The position numbers and the translations under genes were made by a program. From Benincasa hispida (lineage: Eukaryota > Streptophyta > Magnoliopsida > Cucurbitales > Cucurbitaceae): a DNA stretch of 64,000 nucleotides. The stretch spans positions 60,122,205 through 60,186,204 of the forward strand of contig NC_052351.1 in NCBI RefSeq assembly GCF_009727055.1. The letters run 5' to 3'. Below are positions 42,355 to 54,890 of the stretch, piece by piece. Below the pieces are notes generated by a model, which had not been told where the DNA came from, made no database searches, and worked only from the letters and a program-made list of their open reading frames with translations. Position 1 is the first letter of the stretch; every line of letters begins with the position of its first letter.

Positions 42355-42910
42355 TGTAACGACCTGACCCCCTAGGACTTAAGTTAGACCGTTACTAAAA
42401 TACATGCATGTATGGAACTTAAAACAACACCCTTTTATGATGAAATAAATGCTAAATAGATAAGGGGAGTTCAAAAGTCCTTTATTAAATGAAAATATTA
42501 AAAAAAAATAATAGGGTACCCATAAATCATAAATGTTAATAAATAAGTATGAAAAATAATTCTGAATAATAAGTTTCAAGCATCAAAACTAAACATTAAG
42601 AGAAACATGAAAAGAACTCTAAATTTAATGATGCGGAAGCGTAAAAACTAGTCCCAGTTGCTCGATCCCGAATTCTGCTTGTCCATCGCCAGTACATCTC
42701 TACCCTTACCTGAAACAACAACATGAGTAAGAATGAGTATAAAATACTCAATAAGTAACCCCACTACTGGGGTCAGGCTGGGCATCTATGTCCTCTAGAT
42801 ACCCACCTCTGGTGAAACATATAACTGCTTTAGTCCTTATGGGACACATATGCACATGAAACAAGAAGGAGACTGAGTCCTATCTTACTGTAGTTAAGTA
42901 TGCCCACTAC

Positions 42911-43040
42911 CTCTGGTGAATCCCGAATGAAGCACAAACTGGTGAATCCCGAAGAAAGCACAACCTGGTGAATCCCAAAGGAAACACAAACTGGTGAATC
43001 CCGAAGGAAACACAAACTGGTGAATCCCAAAGGAAACAAA
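42911..43040 (-). repeat. Tandem array of 26-bp UUCG-type hairpin units (5 copies)
   Basis: On the plus strand the unit is 'ctggtgaatcccgaaggaaa' plus 'cacaaa'. On the LTR strand it reads GTGTTTCCTTCGGGATTCAC, the same unit as in the LTR at 54,601. Confidence 0.85.
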
Positions 43041-43788
43041 AAATCTAATAGGCATCTAACTAATCAGTAAGGACATTTGCACAGTCTCAACATCATAATC
43101 ATCACTGTACGAATCTATGACATACATATAAACCTCAAACATCATGGCTCTACAACATACAACATATACCTCAATATCATGGTCTACAAAACATACATGT
43201 ATACCTCAACATCATCAGATCAAATACAACCATGGAAGCACATACCATCTCATACTAGCATTCAAGTGTCTATGTGCATAAATAAATAATTTGAATCTCG
43301 TAACAGAATATACTTAATCAATAATTATACTATCAATCTTTCATGAGAATCAATCGTCCATAACCTCATTTAACATGCTAGTATACATCTAATGCCTGGC
43401 CCGTGGGCAGTTCCAGTAGTAAGATTACTTACCTTGATATTAGGTCGAACCAAAAAGCAATTGAATCTTTGTGAAATTCTTGAATCCTTAATCAGCCTAA
43501 ACATAAACCAAGCTTTAAAATTAATAGTTAAAGGCCAAAATCCAAACACCCAAATATTACAAAATATTTCCAGATAACCTTACCTAAGTTGTGGTCCAAT
43601 TCGAATTCACCTTCCAAACCTCCAATTTTAAGCCAAATAATTAGCAAATCAAACTCTTCTTCATCTTGAATGAAATTATTGAATCAATCCCCTAATCATA
43701 ATTTGAAATTAGGCTTACATGATTAAAGCTTGAATCATAATACATATTTTACTACCAATGTCTCAAATAAATTATCCATATGTAGCTT

Positions 43789-43790
<2 letters not shown>

Positions 43791-43826
<36 letters not shown>

Positions 43827-44425
43827 TCCAAATGACTTTACCAAAATTTCTCAACAACCAAAATTAATCCACAAGAGGGTCATCAAAGCATAAACCTTAC
43901 CAAAACTCGCTAAAACAAACTCCAACTTCACTAAACACCTCAATACCTTCACAAACTTGAATCCAAAGTTGAAAACCAATAGGTACAACCAATTGATGCC
44001 AAAAGTAAATGAAGTATCAAGAATCAACCGAAAACAACTCAAACGGCAGAAATCTTACACAAAATCGATAGATCCAGTGACGGAAAAAGCGAACGATGCT
44101 GAGCAGTGGTTCGTCAAAAAAAAAATCACTTCCAAGTGACTTTACCAAAATTTTTCAACAACCAAAATTAATCCACAAGGGTCATCAAAGCATAACCTTA
44201 CCAAAACTCGCTAAAAACAAACTCCAAACTTCACTAACACTCTCAATACCTTCACAAACTTGAATCCAAAGTTGAAACACAATGGGTATCAACCATTGAT
44301 GCCAAAAAGTAAATGAGTATTCAAGAATCAACCCGAAAACAACTCAAACGACAGAAATATTCTTACACAAATCGATAGATCCAGTGACGGCAAAAGCAGA
44401 ACGATGCTTGAGCAGTGGTGGACAG
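43791..44425. repeat. Poly-A run followed by a doubled ~300-bp segment
   Basis: After 32 A's, 43,823-44,114 and 44,130-44,425 are the same sequence, differing mostly by single-base insertions and deletions. The related LTR at 34,592 has one copy only (35,690-35,960, reversed). Confidence 0.8.
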
Positions 44426-44804
44426 AGGTTAAGAAGAAGAAACTGACGTGGTGGCTTTGGGTGGCGTCGGACGGGCTCACGAACGTGAGAAAAGAAAAAG
44501 GGGGGTGGGTTTGACTTTTTATAAAAAAAAAAAAAAAAAAAACAATAATACAATAATAATAATAAAAAAACAAAAAAGGAAGTAAATATAATTACATTTA
44601 ATTCCTTTTCGTTTTATACTATTAAATTCCTTTCCATTTTAAGAATTAATTTTTCATTTGAATTTCAAATTGAATAATTTCACACCAACAATTAAATTCC
44701 CACACTTATACTTGAAGTCCAGAATTCCAAAAATGTCCTCCAACTAATAACAATTACTGAAATTCCATATAATAAAGTTACTGAAATGTGCGGGGAGTCT
44801 TATA

Positions 44805-45580
44805 ACCTTACCGGGTTATATCGACTCATTTAAGAATGGACTATAGAAATATGAGAATTTCTTTGTGCCTTGATAGGGGACAGGCCACGTCGAGCAACCG
44901 ACGTTAAAAATTTTCCCGAGGAACCAACTGAAAAATTTACTGCTTTTCTTTATTTACTTTATATTTTAACTTCTTATTTTCTTTTATAGGGACCCCTAAA
45001 ATGAAAAGCATCAATTGAAGCAGCGAGCCTTATACCACACCTCAAAGACTACGTGCAAAAAACATCTTCAGGAGAGTCTTCTGATTCCTCGACTTTTTTA
45101 TTTCATTGGATTTAGATTAGGGTTACATTAGGGACAACATATTATTTTAAGTTAGGGGTAGGGTATCTGTGATCTACTGAGTCCTTGAGCATTTGAGCTC
45201 GGACTATAATTTTATGTGTGGTTGATTTACTTGCCTGCTCATTTGTTTGGTTCGTAATGATGACGACTTGATGATGCACTTTCTTTATGATTAGATTTAT
45301 ATGAGATGATTTTTAAAGGGCATGATCATAATTTCTAGCCTATTTTTTTTAAAAAAAAAAACTTACCTCTCATGCATCTTTAAGTCCTTTTTCTAAAGAA
45401 ATTAGGTCATGCATGCTTAGAATGGTATTATTTAGCTTATAAATTTGTTGTAAAAGTCTCATGTTGTAAAGTAAAAGAAAATTGTAAACAGAAAAACAAT
45501 TGTAAAGCAAAAGTAAGTTTGTATTATATTTTTTAAGGGGATTATTACTCTTTCTCAGGGATATGATTAACCTGGGGCGA
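44805..45580 (+). other. 3' internal region of an Athila-like element
   Basis: Contains 'ccacgtcgagcaaccgacgt' near 44,886, a phrase common after pol in Athila/Tat elements, and AT-rich spacer. The continuation after the solo LTR is at 47,206. Confidence 0.45.
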
Positions 45581-47205
45581 TGATAACGGACAGAAATATA
45601 CATTATCATAGCATTAAGTTCTTAAACAATGTTGGATTGCGTTGATGAAATATGTTAAATTGCGTCCATTAAGCATAAATTCTATATATTGCGATTGCAT
45701 GCATCCAACGCATTAGAACAGTTGATCTTTATATTTTTGTGCAGAATATGCGTTAACGCAATGCAAGGATTGCGATCATAGGAATTCATTAGTCGAGCGC
45801 AACTTCACCGCAAGGCTTTGCGTTGACCGTGCTCGCACACATTCGCCCGAGAAGGATCACCGCAACTTGGTCAGCACAACATGTTGGACGCATCCAGGTG
45901 AAAGAATAATTAAGAGCGATGGGACAGAAATCTGATGACAGTCGGATCCAAATTAAGTTGACAGCCGATAACGGTCATGAAGTACATTCAGCTTTATCGG
46001 TGACAATTATCGGGTGCATCAATAAGGAATTAAAGTTGTCCCATCTGTACAACAAGGAGAGAGAAGTCGCCTTTCACCATGGAAACTCTATAAATACCAA
46101 GTGCATTCTTCAGAAGAGGGGTTAATCAGTTCACCACATTTACACCCTTTACAATCTCTTGTTCCACAATTTCACACCTTTGTCCATAGTTTACTTTCGT
46201 TTTAAAGCAGATGCGAGGAAGCAAGTTGTGTCGGTAGATCATTTCGGTAAGCTTGGGAAAGCGTTGGAAGCTCCAAGAAAGAGAGAGGGCCGACACTTGT
46301 GGAAGCAGGAACATTTGTAGATCAGAATAGAGATTCAATATAAAAAGTCTCGGTCAGTAATGAATTGCTACCAGGCTCTCTACCTTTACTTTCCATTATC
46401 ATTTTGTACTCAACTCATTTATAAGAATGGAATTTCTTTCTCTATATCTGTTCACTCTCTGTTATTCATGCATGGGTAGCTAAATTAGTTGAATGGGTTG
46501 AGAAGAAATTAGCTAGCATAACGAGGAAATCTTCATTATTTGCGATTATCTTGTTTATGTATGCTTCATTCGTCTATTAGAGATACTTGGAAGGGTAGTC
46601 TAAGGACAGGATCTAGACTTAGGAAGGTTAGGCCAGAATCTAGGTTTGGAAGAACCAGATTAGAATGCATAAACAAGAGATAGGCGCTTAGGAATAAGCA
46701 CTTTGTTATTAACGCATCGCATGCATCTTAGCGATAAGATATGATTGTATGCAGCTACCTTGCTTTCATGCATTTTGCATCAACGCATAGGACAAGAGTA
46801 GAAACTTAGGGATAAGCTCTATGGACACTTTGCATTCAACACATGTGCATGGTTATAACATGATCGCATAGTCTGACGCATTCCCGAGTAACGCTAGTTA
46901 AAGATCTTCTCAACTCGTTTATCGCATACTCATTGCATCTATCAATGCAACTGTCTTTCTCAAATCCATCGCCTTTATTAATTTGTTTTTTTATCAACGC
47001 AACAACATACCCAACACTTTATCTATTTACTTGGTTACCACAAAGTTTTCATAAAAATTACCAACGCAATCTATTTTTACAAGTCCCTTTGTTCGACCCT
47101 GGACTTACCAGAAAACTCAGTGGAATTTACACTTGGATTCCACTGGGGAAACTTGAGTGCACAACACATATCATCCATATTTCCACTACATAATTCCGAG
47201 CATCA
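45581..47205 (+). repeat. Tat/Athila-like solo LTR, 1.6 kb, TSD GGCGA
   Basis: It runs from TGATAACGGAC to GAGCATCA with exact GGCGA on both sides (45,576-45,580 and 47,206-47,210) and no internal sequence. TATAAATA lies at 46,089-46,096. It is related to the LTR at 18,015 (shared 'gttcgaccctgg' block) but more diverged. Confidence 0.85.
46089..46096 (+). promoter_or_regulatory. TATA box of the solo LTR
   Basis: TATAAATA followed by 'ccaagtgcattc', at the same relative place as in the LTR at 18,015. Confidence 0.6.
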
Positions 47206-47600
47206 GGCGACTATAATGCTCGTAATTTTCCTTTGAACTAAAGTATCCCTGAGGAATGAGTAAGCTTTGGCTCTTTGTTAAGAGATGTAGTTGGATGTCT
47301 TTCACGTAACTCATTTGGGCAAGCTAAAAAGAAGGTGACGTGTCTAAATAAGGTTTCCTCTTTTGTGTAAAGTAAAAAAAGACAAAAAAGATAAAGATAG
47401 AATAAAAGTTTGGTTCTCTTGAGTATGTCATTCAAATTTTGAGCTAGGAAGCCTATCTTTTGAGCCTTTGAGCCAAATTAGGGGGAAACAAATTGAGAGC
47501 CTTATAAAACCATTTTGGGGTGTGCAGGCTTAATTAGTAAGTGTGCATGCTTAATTAGTAAGGATTTGGACTCATTCATGCATGAATAGGTTTAAAATCA
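47206..47600 (+). other. Athila-like internal region, continued
   Basis: Contains a 21-bp direct duplication ('cttaattagtaagtgtgca' region, 47,528-47,572). No gene. Confidence 0.4.
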
Positions 47601-48226
47601 TCCTTAAATTGTGTTTCATTGTTTGATTGTAATTAGATATCATGATTGATTGCAAATCTTATCCTAAGAGGGTCTCAAATACTCTCAAGTTCTATCAAAT
47701 AAAATTTATAAACTTAAGAGTCAAACTTAAAAAGTAACAATTGTTGTTCAGGTCAATCCACAAGGAGCGCTCGTATTTTTGTTCAATTATGGTTCAAGGG
47801 GGTTTGTTGTAACTGTTGTTGAATTTAAATTGCAAGAAAATAAATAGCAAGAAGGAAAGGCAAGAATTAAAAATGAGATCGCAAATTATTAAATAAAAAA
47901 AACCTAGAGAATTGAATTCACCCATTTAATTGGTTGATCATAGAACACAAGAAATTGTTGCTTGTAATTAAAGTGCTTAGCCTATTTGTCACAATCACAG
48001 TCACAAACACCCTAATTATTGATTAATTAAGTTCTTAATTAAAGTAGATGTTCAATTAACTGGGTTTGATAGCATCCATAAAAATCTAACATCCACATTA
48101 AGCCTAGAGGATTTTACTAAGACAATTAGACTTGGATAACCTAAATTACTAATCGATTTCGCTTCTGAATTAAGTCAATCATGCAATGTTGTAGACGGGC
48201 TATTTTAAACAACCTATCGATCTACA
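47601..48226 (-). repeat. Possible Athila-like LTR fragment, minus orientation
   Basis: Strings such as 'gtcaatccacaaggagcgc' and 'acattaagcctagaggatttt' look like a reversed LTR of this lineage. Borders and identity are uncertain. Confidence 0.35.
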
Positions 48227-49797
48227 TGAAGGGATCGAATATCAATGCAAAAGCGCGTGAACATGTGTGCTAGTAGATTTCATTTTAGAAAACCTGAAAA
48301 ACTGGGAAATAAAATAATAGACATATGATAAACATATTCCCATAAGCATGTTATAAAGGGAAAAGGAACATTACCTCTTGAAGTCTTTCTTAGCATAATC
48401 CTTCTCCACAGCACGAACTCCCAAGAACTCCACGAACAATCACGAAAATAACAAATACACCACCATCGAATCTTCCTTGCTATTCTACGGATAGAATCAA
48501 AATTTGTGGGAACCTTTGGAAGGGAAGAGATTTTGTGAGAGAGAGAGAGCTTTTCGTTAGAGATAATTCTTTTTCAGAAAGTAAATAATGTTCAACCAAA
48601 TGTTCTCTTTTTTCAACACTCCCAAAAAAAATCTCCTTAACCTTCAAGTAAGAGAGATGAATGGAAGAAGAGTTACAACTCCCATCCACTAATACATAAA
48701 AGATAACTCCTTTAGGAGTTATTTTTAATAAATTTATTTTCATATATTAAATCAAATTTAATATATAATTAAATAAATCTTAATTAACTAACAATTAATT
48801 AATTAATTAATTATCATATATTTAATTTCATTTGAATCATATTCAAATAACATCCTCTCACATAATCTATAGTTTTAATATGAATCTCATTCATATTAAT
48901 TTTAACCTATAGTTTTATATGAATCTAATTCATATAAATTATAGTTGAATCTTATTCAAATATTTATCTCTCTCATATAATAAAGTATAATTTTGAATCT
49001 TATTCAAAATTATATTATAATGTATCTATATACATTACATTAATTATATCTCATACAATTAAAACTATTATTTAATTTGAATAATTCAAATTAATCTAGA
49101 ATTAAATTATTCTTGCTTTACACTTAGTGAGCTAGTAAGGGAACCTAATGGACCTACATGTTAGAAGCTTTAATGATACAAGATTAATTAATTAAACTTT
49201 TTAATTAAATTAATCAACATTCATTAACTGCATATCACTCCACTAACGACCCACATTTGCACTCTTCGCACTGTAGATATATTTCTGTATCCATGGATAT
49301 AACCAATCAACAATAAGTTAACCCTTCTCGAATCGTTTGTAATTACAGATGGATCAAATTATTATTTTACCTTGTAATTACATCTAACTTCTAAAGTCTC
49401 GCTGATCCTCTAATGAACAACCTATTTATGGTCCTATCATAAACAAAAATCTCTCAGGCCAGTGAGAGAGAATGACCTTATTATTCAAGACTCGGAGTCA
49501 GCATTTAAGTGAACATTTCATCTACGTACCCTAAAGACTGGGGGAGTGAATTCCATCTTGTGTAGCTATGTTTCCAACTCCCTGCTCGGACTAATCTCTA
49601 AAATAGTAGGCTTAGTGAGTCAGGAAATCTAACCACTCTCACCTATACAGATCAAAGGACTGCCCTCGTAGATAGGAGTTCATAACTCACTCAGGATCAA
49701 AATCGAGTCACCTATAGTCATCCTATGAAATGTAATCTCATCAGTCAATGGTGTTATAAAGAGATATTAATCATTTTGCAGTCCGGTCCTCTGTATT
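48227..49797 (-). repeat. Copia-type LTR, minus orientation, truncated
   Basis: The plus strand starts tgaagggatcg, as at 38,049 and 51,475. It contains the 'tgaatctaattcata' palindromes and the 'ttctgtatccatggat' block, and breaks off at about 49,797 without the final ...CAACA. Same subfamily as 33,895-34,591. Confidence 0.7.
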
Positions 49798-49810
49798 ATT
49801 TAAGTAGAGT

Positions 49811-50550
49811 GCAACCATGAATGTTGTCTTCAATAGGAATAAAAATCGGCCTAAATTCTCAAACAATCCCAATAACATTTGACCTCAATTCATTGGACGA
49901 AGAGGATCAAATAGTACCTTTAACAACAATGGTGGCAGCAATAGTGACGTGGCCGAGGAAGGAACAATAATGGAAACTGACCCATTTTCAGAGTATGTGG
50001 CAAATATGGGCACTCTCCTATGGTATGTTATCATAGATATGACAAAGAATATTCTCTGGCTCAAAATTAGACCAAAGGCAATAACAATTCGTCTGGAAAT
50101 AAAAACCTTGCTACGTTTGTCAATACTCAAAACTCCAACCTCTTTGCCATACCAAAAGTTATAGAGGATTCCAGATGGTATGTTGATAGTGAGGCTACCA
50201 ATCATGTCACTGCTGACTTCAACAATGTTGAAAATCCTATTGAGTATGGAGGTACTGAGGTGGTAACGATAGGAAATGGTGATAAATTAAAAATTGCTTG
50301 CATAGGAAACTCTTACCTTACTGATGGAAAAAGTACTGTTAATCTTGAAAACATACTATGTGTTCTTGCTATAGCAAAAAATCTAGTGAGTGTGTCACAA
50401 CTTGCTCAAGATGATAACGTTTTTATTGAATTTCATGGTGATTTTTATTTCATAAAGGATAAGGGCACGGGTCGAACTCTACTAAAAGGGTGCTTAGTGA
50501 TGGGCTCTATCGCTTGGATGAGGTCGAAGTCAAGCCTGTTAAAGGTTTAA
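49811..50550 (+). pseudogene. Copia gag zinc knuckle and protease
   Basis: In shifting frames: Asn/Gly-rich text, a knuckle-like 'CGKYGHSPMVCYHRYDKE', then 'WYVDSEATNHVTADFNNVEN', the protease motif with DSG changed to DSE. Next come 'VVTIGNGDKLKIACIG' and 'NILCVLAIAKNLVSVSQLAQ' with 'VFIEFHGDFYFIKDK'. Protease would cut the polyprotein in the particle. The Gly to Glu change at the active-site motif and frame breaks make it dead. Confidence 0.8.
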
Positions 50551-50659
50551 AGCAGGAAGGTTGGAAATAGCGACAACCATTGCATAAAAATAGTCATTCA
50601 GTAACCTTAATTTTATATGATGTTAGTCTCAATATTAATGTTGTTTAATCATAAGTTGT

Positions 50660-51474
50660 TTGGCATAGAAGGTTGGGTCACCCATCGACCAAAGTTTTAG
50701 AGTCTTTAATTAGAGAGTGTAATATTCAAGCTAAATCTAATGAAGAAGTTACGTTCTGTGAATCATGTCACTTAGGGAAAGTCCATGCTCAACCATTTTC
50801 AAATTTTGTGTCTCATGCCTCCAATCGGTTTGATCTTATTCACACTGATATTTGGGGACCTGCCCCTGTGACATCATCCAATGGCTATCGTTACTATGTG
50901 TCCTTCATTGATGACTACAATCGATTTGTGTGGATATATCCCCTCAAATAAAAAAAGTGTCACAATATCAATAGCTCAAAAAAAAGTGTCCCTATATTAA
51001 AGCCTTAAAAAGTGTCACAATAAAAAGTGTCACATTTCATCATTTTATTAAACTAATCAAAAATCAATTTCATGCAGATATTAAAGCCTTACAATCTGAT
51101 AACGGGGTGAATACATTCAGGTTCATCAAGCATGTTCCTCCATGGGAATTATCTCACGTTTTTTGTGTCCCTACACGTCAGCTCAAAATGGTCAAGTGGA
51201 AAGAAAACATCGACGATTAGTTGAAATGGGTCTAACTTCTTGCATAGGCCTTCATGCCCCTGGTTTGCTAGTGTGACGCCTTTTTAACTACTGCCTACCT
51301 CATTAATGGGCTAACAGTGGTGCTCAAAGGTAAATCATCCCTTCAATTGATGTTCAATAAAAAACTGGACATTAATAGCCTAAAGACTTTTGGATGTGGC
51401 TATTTCTCGTGCTTACAACCCTACCAGACTCATAAGTTTTAATTTCATTATGAAAAGTGTACCTATCTTGGGCC
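50660..51474 (+). pseudogene. Copia integrase (GAG-pre-integrase and core)
   Basis: 'VWHRRLGHPSTKVLESLI' and 'CESCHLGKVHAQPF' give the zinc-binding pre-integrase domain. 'FDLIHTDIWGPAPVTSSNGY' has the first catalytic Asp and 'YYVSFIDDYNRFVWIYPL' follows. After short duplicated strings ('aaaaagtgtcacaat' several times, 50,950-51,030) the core resumes in other frames with 'LQSDNG', and then a damaged version of the usual NGQVERKHR motif. The end 'LKTFGC' is interrupted at 51,475. Confidence 0.8.
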
Positions 51475-51834
51475 TGAAGGATCTCTTACCGAAGAGTTCC
51501 ATGAGCACGTTCGGATCACTCCGATCTCATAGTGACCGAAATACATATTATACATTCAAAACATACAGTTATGCAAACAAACACTAATTATCGGCATGCT
51601 ATGAACAACAAATATAAATAACAAGGGAGAGAGTTTCATACCAGTTGAAGACAGTCTTCGACACTTTGGAACTCAACGTAGTGGAACCTTCCACGCGATC
51701 TACCAACGCCCAACAGTAGCACGAACACGAACGTCGTGGGGACGACACCACCAGTAAAGAGCCCCGGGTATTCTCAGAATGAGAACCCAAAGCGTGGTCT
51801 TTAGTAAATTTGGTAGATGAAAGAGGAAACACGA

Positions 51835-52100
51835 ATCGTGTAGGCGATAAGTAAGTGGGAGGGAGAAAGATGCTATCGCGTAGCAGAATGCTTATCGTTT
51901 AGGAGAAGCTACACGATCGTGTAGGATTTACTGAACGATCGTTTAGAAAAAGGTATACGATCGTTTAGAAAAATTAGCACATACGATCGTTTAGAGAAGC
52001 TATGTGATCGTGTAGGAAATAGTGTGCGATCATTTAGGCGCGAGATGGACGATTGTTTAGGCGCGAGGAAACTATCATATAGGCTCTCGATTCTTTAAGC
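51835..52100. repeat. GATCG/CGTTTAG motif cluster
   Basis: At least six 'gatcgtttag/gatcgtgtag' motifs, and 'aggcgcgag' twice, as in the gypsy LTR near 4,476. Confidence 0.75.
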
Positions 52101-52760
52101 AATCGTTCTCTTTTTACCAACGTGCGCTCTTGAATTCTTTTGGACGATTAAACGATGGGATATTAAAAAATGAAACAATTTCATTTTTATTTCATCGGTT
52201 ACAATAACCGACTCATTCCTACTAACCCACGTCCAAACGTGATTTTTGACTTAATTAAATTAATTAATAAATAAATATAATCATATTATATTTTTATTCT
52301 ATAGTTTGATATCACATATCTACTAAATTATTTTCTCCTATACTTGATATAAATCATATTTATATCTAAATTCCTCCAAAATAATGTATCTCATACATTT
52401 AGCCAATTATATCATATATAATTAACCAGTCCAATTATATCATATATAATCAAACTTCCTCTTGTCAATTTAAACATTTCAAATTAACCCAAACACTGGT
52501 TTTCGACTTTATCCAATCTACCCAGGGGACCTAATGGACCTGTGGCTCGAAGCTTCAATGGTCCGTGAATAGCCAACTAAACTCTTTAACCACGAGATCC
52601 ACCATCCGTTAACTGTCAGACATTCTACTAAAGACCAACAGCTAAACTTTTCTTACCACGGATATATTTCTGTGTCCATCGAATATAAACAATCATGAGT
52701 ACGATGACACTTCACAGATGCTCATAAGTACAGTTAGGCCAAATTACTGTTTTGCCCCTA

Positions 52761-53409
52761 TAGTTACATCTCACTCCTTAAGTACCACTGATTCCTCTAA
52801 TGAACAATACAACATAGTCCAACTATGTGTGAACACCTCTCGGGCCAAGAGAAGGTCTGTGGCACCACATCGTTCAAGCGCTGGAATCAGCCTTTAAGGG
52901 AGCTATATATCTACTTGCCCCTGCTTCCGGGAAGGAGCAAATTCCATCTTGTGTGGCTAAGTTCCTAGCTCTCAAATCAGACAAATCCCCAAAATAGTAG
53001 GTTTGAATCAGAAACCTGGCCACTTGCACGTATACAAATCAAAGGACAGCCCTCAATGGCAGGAGTTCCCAACTCACTCAGGATTGAGGTCATGTTACTT
53101 ATGGTCATCCTAGTGAAGTGAAGTCTCTATCATGAACAGTGTTATATAACGAGACGTTAACACTTCATGATCAGGTCTTATACAAACTCTTTGTATAGGA
53201 CGCCCCCTCTCGCATGTCCCCTACACGAAAGATCAAGATCAGACCATCTGTGACAAGTCACAACACTTTTGACCATTCCATAAAGTGGGTTGCATCCATA
53301 GCGTTACCAGGATAAGGTTTCCCTCCTATATCCATATACTACAGAACATTTTCGTTATCACTCAAGACATGATTCACTTGTATGTCACCACATACATGCT
53401 TAAGTTACN
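52761..53409. other. Probable assembly artefact: 648 bp identical to 39,361-40,008, ending at N
   Basis: Offset is exactly 13,400 bases over the whole run with no difference that I can find, while the sequence before 52,761 differs from its counterpart at several per cent. After the N at 53,409 the sequence returns to the position equivalent to about 39,474. Confidence 0.85.
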
Positions 53410-54114
53410 CAAGCCCCGGAATCAGCCCTTAAGGGAGCTATCTATCTATTTACCCCTGCCTCGGGAAAGGAGTGAATTCCATCTTGTGTAGCTGAGTTCT
53501 CAGCTCCCAAATCAAATGAATCCCCAAAATGGTAGGTTTGAATCGGCGATCTGGCCACTTGCACCCATATAATTCAAAGTACCGCCCTCAATGGCAGAAG
53601 TTCTTAACTCACTCAGGATTGAGGTCATGTTAACTATGGTCATCCTAGTGAAGTGAAGTCTTTGTCATGAACGGTGTTATATAACGAGACGTTAACACTT
53701 CGTGGTCAGGTCTTATACAAACTCTTTGTATAGGACGCCCCCTCTCGCATGTCCCCTACACGAATGATCAAGATCATACCATCTATGACAAGTCACATCA
53801 CTTGTGACCATTCCACAAAGCGGGCCGCATCCATAGCGTTACCAGGATAAGGTTTCCCTCCTATATCCATATACTACAGACCATTTTGGTTATCACTCAA
53901 GACATGCTCCACTTGTATGTCACCACATACATGTTTGAGTCACATATAGATAACCAGGGATTTTATATTTATTGGTTTGTGGTAAAGCAAATAAAACAAG
54001 CAACTGAGCAAAAAACAAGATGTGAAGTAAATATCATATATTATACAACACAAGCATTCGTACAAACTACTTATAAACTACAAGACACGAGACTTTAGGG
54101 CATCAACCCTAACA

Positions 54115-54600
54115 GGGCCAAGCCCATCTCACAAGGGATATAAATGCCTCAATCCTTCCAAAAAAATATTCGTATCCAGACATGTTTGATTCAATAAATA
54201 AGACTTCCCATTCAAATCCATTAGAATCAAAGCCTAATAGTCAAACTCCCAACCCAATCTTACAGCCCAACCAGACTTCTCTACAATCATAAATAATCTA
54301 ACCTCATTAGATCAATCCAAGTCACTTTGTATAGGTCCACAACCTGAGTTGACAAACCCACCGGTCAATCCACCATCACCTGTTCCACTCAACTCAAGCC
54401 CACTTTCTTATCATCCCACGTTGGCCCAATCACCATCAGCTCATCTGCCCATACCCATACCTATAAGCTCGCCCACGTGTCCGAATGAAATTCAATCCAC
54501 TAACACAAACCCATCACCATCCATGATACCCTCAGATTATTTTACCCTTAACTAGTCGTCTACCTCCCCATCTGAACACGAAAGAGCCGAAATCTTACCT
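54115..54600 (+). pseudogene. Copia pol linker after integrase
   Basis: It continues the integrase reading after the solo LTR: 'GPSPSHKGYKCLNPSKKIFV' then 'SRHV', a standard copia phrase. A Pro/Ser/Asn-rich linker follows (frame 54,349-54,555, 'PPVNPPSPVPLNSSPLSYHP'). It is cut by the gypsy solo LTR at 54,601. Confidence 0.75.
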
Positions 54601-54697
54601 TATAACACTCCAAATTTTTATTATTTATGTAATTTCAATAATTTTTATTAATTAAGGTCATTTTTGGAACTTTTGGACTTAAGTGTAATTGCGGGAA

Positions 54698-54890
54698 TTT
54701 AATTATTGACGTTGAAATTATTTAATTTAGAAATTAAGGATTGACGTTGAAATTATTTAATTTGGAAATTAATGGATTGACGTTGAAATTATTTAATTTG
54801 GAAATTAATGGATTGACGTTGAAATTATTTAATTTGGAAATTAATGGATTAACGTTGAAATTATTCAATTTGGAAACTAATGGCAGGAAT
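54698..54890 (+). repeat. Tandem array of 36-bp units (5 copies)
   Basis: The unit is 'gattgacgttgaaattattt' plus 'aatttggaaattaatg'. The middle copies are identical, so the array expanded recently compared with the age of the LTR. Confidence 0.9.

Larger units (their letters stand above)
42355..44804 (-). repeat. Gypsy LTR, minus orientation, with hairpin array and doubled segment
   Basis: The plus strand starts tgtaacgacctgacccc (the reverse of the LTR end). The other end reads ggggagtcttata, a mutated LTR start. It matches the LTRs at 34,592 and 54,601 across many blocks. It contains the hairpin core, a 26-bp repeat array (42,911-43,040), a 32-base poly-A (43,791-43,822) and a duplicated 0.3-kb stretch. 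Flanks TGAAG and ACCTT do not match. Confidence 0.75.
51475..54114 (-). repeat. Copia-type solo LTR with TSD GGGCC, containing a false internal repeat
   Basis: The plus strand runs tgaaggatctctt ... ccctaaca, flanked by exact GGGCC (51,470-51,474 and 54,115-54,119) inside integrase. It is the same family as 38,049-40,178. It has a GATCG cluster (51,835-52,100) with the perfect palindrome ctacacgatcgtgtag at 51,909. The part 52,761-53,408 is an exact copy of 39,361-40,008 and is followed by an N and a step backwards, so true length is about 2.1 kb. Confidence 0.85.

Noticed and set aside
45581..47205. 3' LTR of a complete element with polypurine tract
   Set aside because: The exact GGCGA on both sides and continuous host sequence show a solo LTR.
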